A DNA stretch of 64,000 bases from positions 9,801,974 to 9,865,973 of the forward strand of contig NZ_CP030050.1 of the NCBI RefSeq assembly GCF_015291705.1, given 5' to 3'. Made by a program: the position numbers and the translations under genes. The notes beneath the pieces are model-generated. The model saw nothing but the letters and a program-made list of their open reading frames with translations, did not search any database and had not been told where the DNA came from. Of the stretch, positions 62,823 to 64,000 are shown in pieces. The stretch is from Bradyrhizobium arachidis. Lineage in GTDB: Bacteria; Pseudomonadota; Alphaproteobacteria; Rhizobiales; Xanthobacteraceae. Each line of letters opens with the position of its first letter. Positions within the stretch are counted from its first letter, which is position 1.

Positions 62823-63708
62823 TTATCTGTCACAATTCACGCAAGCGGTCGTTCGACCAACGATGGACGTTGGAAGATTCACCTCGACCGCATGATACCG
62901 CACGATAATGCGTCCCGTAGTTTTACCGCGGACGATTTTGCAACAGCGGAAACTTTCACTGCGCTGCGAAAAACCCCTGCGGGACGGGCTTAAGTTGAAT
63001 TCGCACGCGCGCGAGTTCTGCACACCGTAGATTCACAGGAGCGGATCTCCCGGTGGAGTTACCCTGTGAAATGAGACTCAAAAAACGATGTTTCGCGAAC
63101 AACTTATCAACATAGTGACAGCAAGCATTTGGAAAACGACCGGGCGAAGTCGGCGCGTGAAGGTTTTTTGAATTTTTTTTGGCCGCTGTTCGCGAATTGT
63201 CACACAACGCGTCTCGTCTTCGATTCTCTACGCGGATTCAAACTCTTGGTCTCAGACCTGTGAACAACTCGTGCGCCGCGTTAACGCTGGTCAAGATTTT
63301 TGATGCCTCAAGTGTGAATCAATTCCGTTGCGAGTCTTTCCGCTTAGTGTATTCCTTAAGTCGTCAGCGGCGCCCACGATCTTGAGACCAGCGCGGTATC
63401 GGAAACGGGGCGAGCGTGCAAATCGGCGGCGGTGGGCACGTTGGCAACGCATCAACAAGCGATAGTCGGTTCAAACCCACAGCACTGTGGGAACGGTAGC
63501 TCTTTGTCTGAATGTCTCCAAGCAGGATTTCATCCTGCTCGCGCCAAGCGCAAATGAGAGACGTCGTAAAGCTACCCCGACCCGCATGAGGCGAAGTCGA
63601 GCGGACGACTAGTACACGGGCAGGCATCCGCGACACGACTATTCCGCGGTTGTCTATTGGACACGTAGGACCTTGCCGTGAGCAATCACGGCAGGACGGG
63701 GAGGTATC
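62823..63708. other. Gene-poor, AT-richer region, probably upstream of dnaA; possible DnaA-box-like sites
   Basis: An 886-base stretch with no supported gene. Notable are TTATCAACA at 63104-63112 (one base from the DnaA box TTATCCACA), TGTGAACAA at 63259-63267 (a weaker reverse match) and an AT-rich tract (GGTTTTTTGAATTTTTTTTGG near 63162). A perfect hairpin AGCAGGAT-TTC-ATCCTGCT is at 63521-63539. The mix fits a dnaA control region or a replication-origin-like element, but Alphaproteobacterial origins often lie elsewhere, so this is only suggestive. Confidence 0.45.
63674..63693 (+). promoter_or_regulatory. Hairpin just before a small frame
   Basis: TGCCGTGA, loop GCAA, TCACGGCA: a perfect 8-bp stem with a GNRA tetraloop. 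A strong ribosome site GGGGAGG follows at 63698-63704, then ATG at 63709. It could gate translation of the small frame. Confidence 0.5.
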
Positions 63709-63822
63709 ATGTCTAACGGACGCAACGCGGTATTGAAGCACGTTTCCTATTCCAACGATGCCGGTTTAGATCAGTCCGACCTCCAGCCTCCCGCCTGCGA
63801 TGGGGCGCCGAGTACGCGCTGA
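63709..63822 (+). CDS. Possible 37-residue protein or leader peptide upstream of dnaA region
   Basis: ATG at 63709 follows GGGGAGG by 4-5 bases. It encodes 37 residues (MSNGRNAVLKHVSYSND then DLQPPACDG...), ending TGA at 63822. Initiation signals are among the best in the window, but the length is too short to test. It could be a leader peptide for the next gene or a small protein. Between 63823 and 64000 no further gene start is seen. Confidence 0.4.
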   Translation: MSNGRNAVLKHVSYSNDAGLDQSDLQPPACDGAPSTR

Positions 63823-64000
63823 CCTCGCGAACCCTCCATCTCTGACATCGCTGACCTGACGCGGCGTTCACGCCGAACGGTCGAGCCATGTCCGACGCTG
63901 GACTCGCTCTGAGGTCGCGCCCTGTCAGAAACCCTGATGGCAGGAACTCTGCATGGCGCTCACCCACGCAACTAAATCTCTCAAGAGAAGTTTTTTGACG

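Overview
The window looks like a chromosomal segment of a Bradyrhizobium-type alphaproteobacterium (Nitrobacteraceae). The evidence is very high G+C with strong third-position GC, a RegSR/ActSR redox two-component pair, MmcB, tandem DUF3551 proteins, intracellular PHA depolymerase, an HWE-type kinase, and many dispersed palindromic intergenic repeats. The right end carries rpsT followed by more than 1 kb of gene-poor, AT-richer DNA. By alphaproteobacterial synteny this is probably the region upstream of dnaA; dnaA itself is not in the window.

Layout. 1-4600: PHA depolymerase (cut by the left edge), an ABC-2 exporter pair, and regS-regR. 4800-10000: MmcB, two GH13 glucosidase-family enzymes and an MBL-fold hydrolase. 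9900-24200: an HxlR regulator with a divergent target, a PHB-depolymerase-type esterase, an MFS exporter, soluble transhydrogenase, a luciferase-like monooxygenase, a cytochrome P450, an SDR, an HWE histidine kinase, a PAS-GGDEF-EAL protein, and a sigma-54 activator. 24200-33000: a probable sigma-54-driven catabolic/uptake cluster (MHS-family transporter, CoA-transferase, complete branched-chain-amino-acid-type ABC transporter) behind a strong -24/-12 match and a palindromic enhancer candidate. 33000-37300: a large sensor PAS-PAS-GGDEF-EAL protein overlapping a PAS-GGDEF protein.

37330-43800: tRNA-Arg(CCG), then an AT-richer accessory stretch of small secreted or membrane proteins. It holds three members of one apparent secreted family, a Spy/LTXXQ protein, a transglutaminase, a decayed gene and terminator-like stems. 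43800-50300: a Tag-like glycosylase, metallophosphoesterase, cyclic-nucleotide-binding protein, acetyltransferase, a BchE-like radical SAM enzyme, a second cis-prenyltransferase, and a wHTH regulator/membrane-protein pair. The last group is tied together by two nearly identical 17-bp palindromes. 50300-62100: a secreted trypsin-like protease, an ArsR-SRPBCC-DUF899 operon with a palindrome on the ArsR start codon, twin DUF3551 proteins, a TctC-type binding protein, VOC, HD-GYP, hydrolases, a polysaccharide-export lipoprotein, MsrA and a membrane protein. 62100-64000: rpsT with promoter and terminator, then the gene-poor region.

Common themes are redox and c-di-GMP signalling (two GGDEF-EAL, one GGDEF and one HD-GYP protein), carbon-store turnover, and intergenic repeats in at least five families. 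No phage, transposase, integrase or CRISPR was seen. No database search was run, so family names come from motif and sequence recognition.
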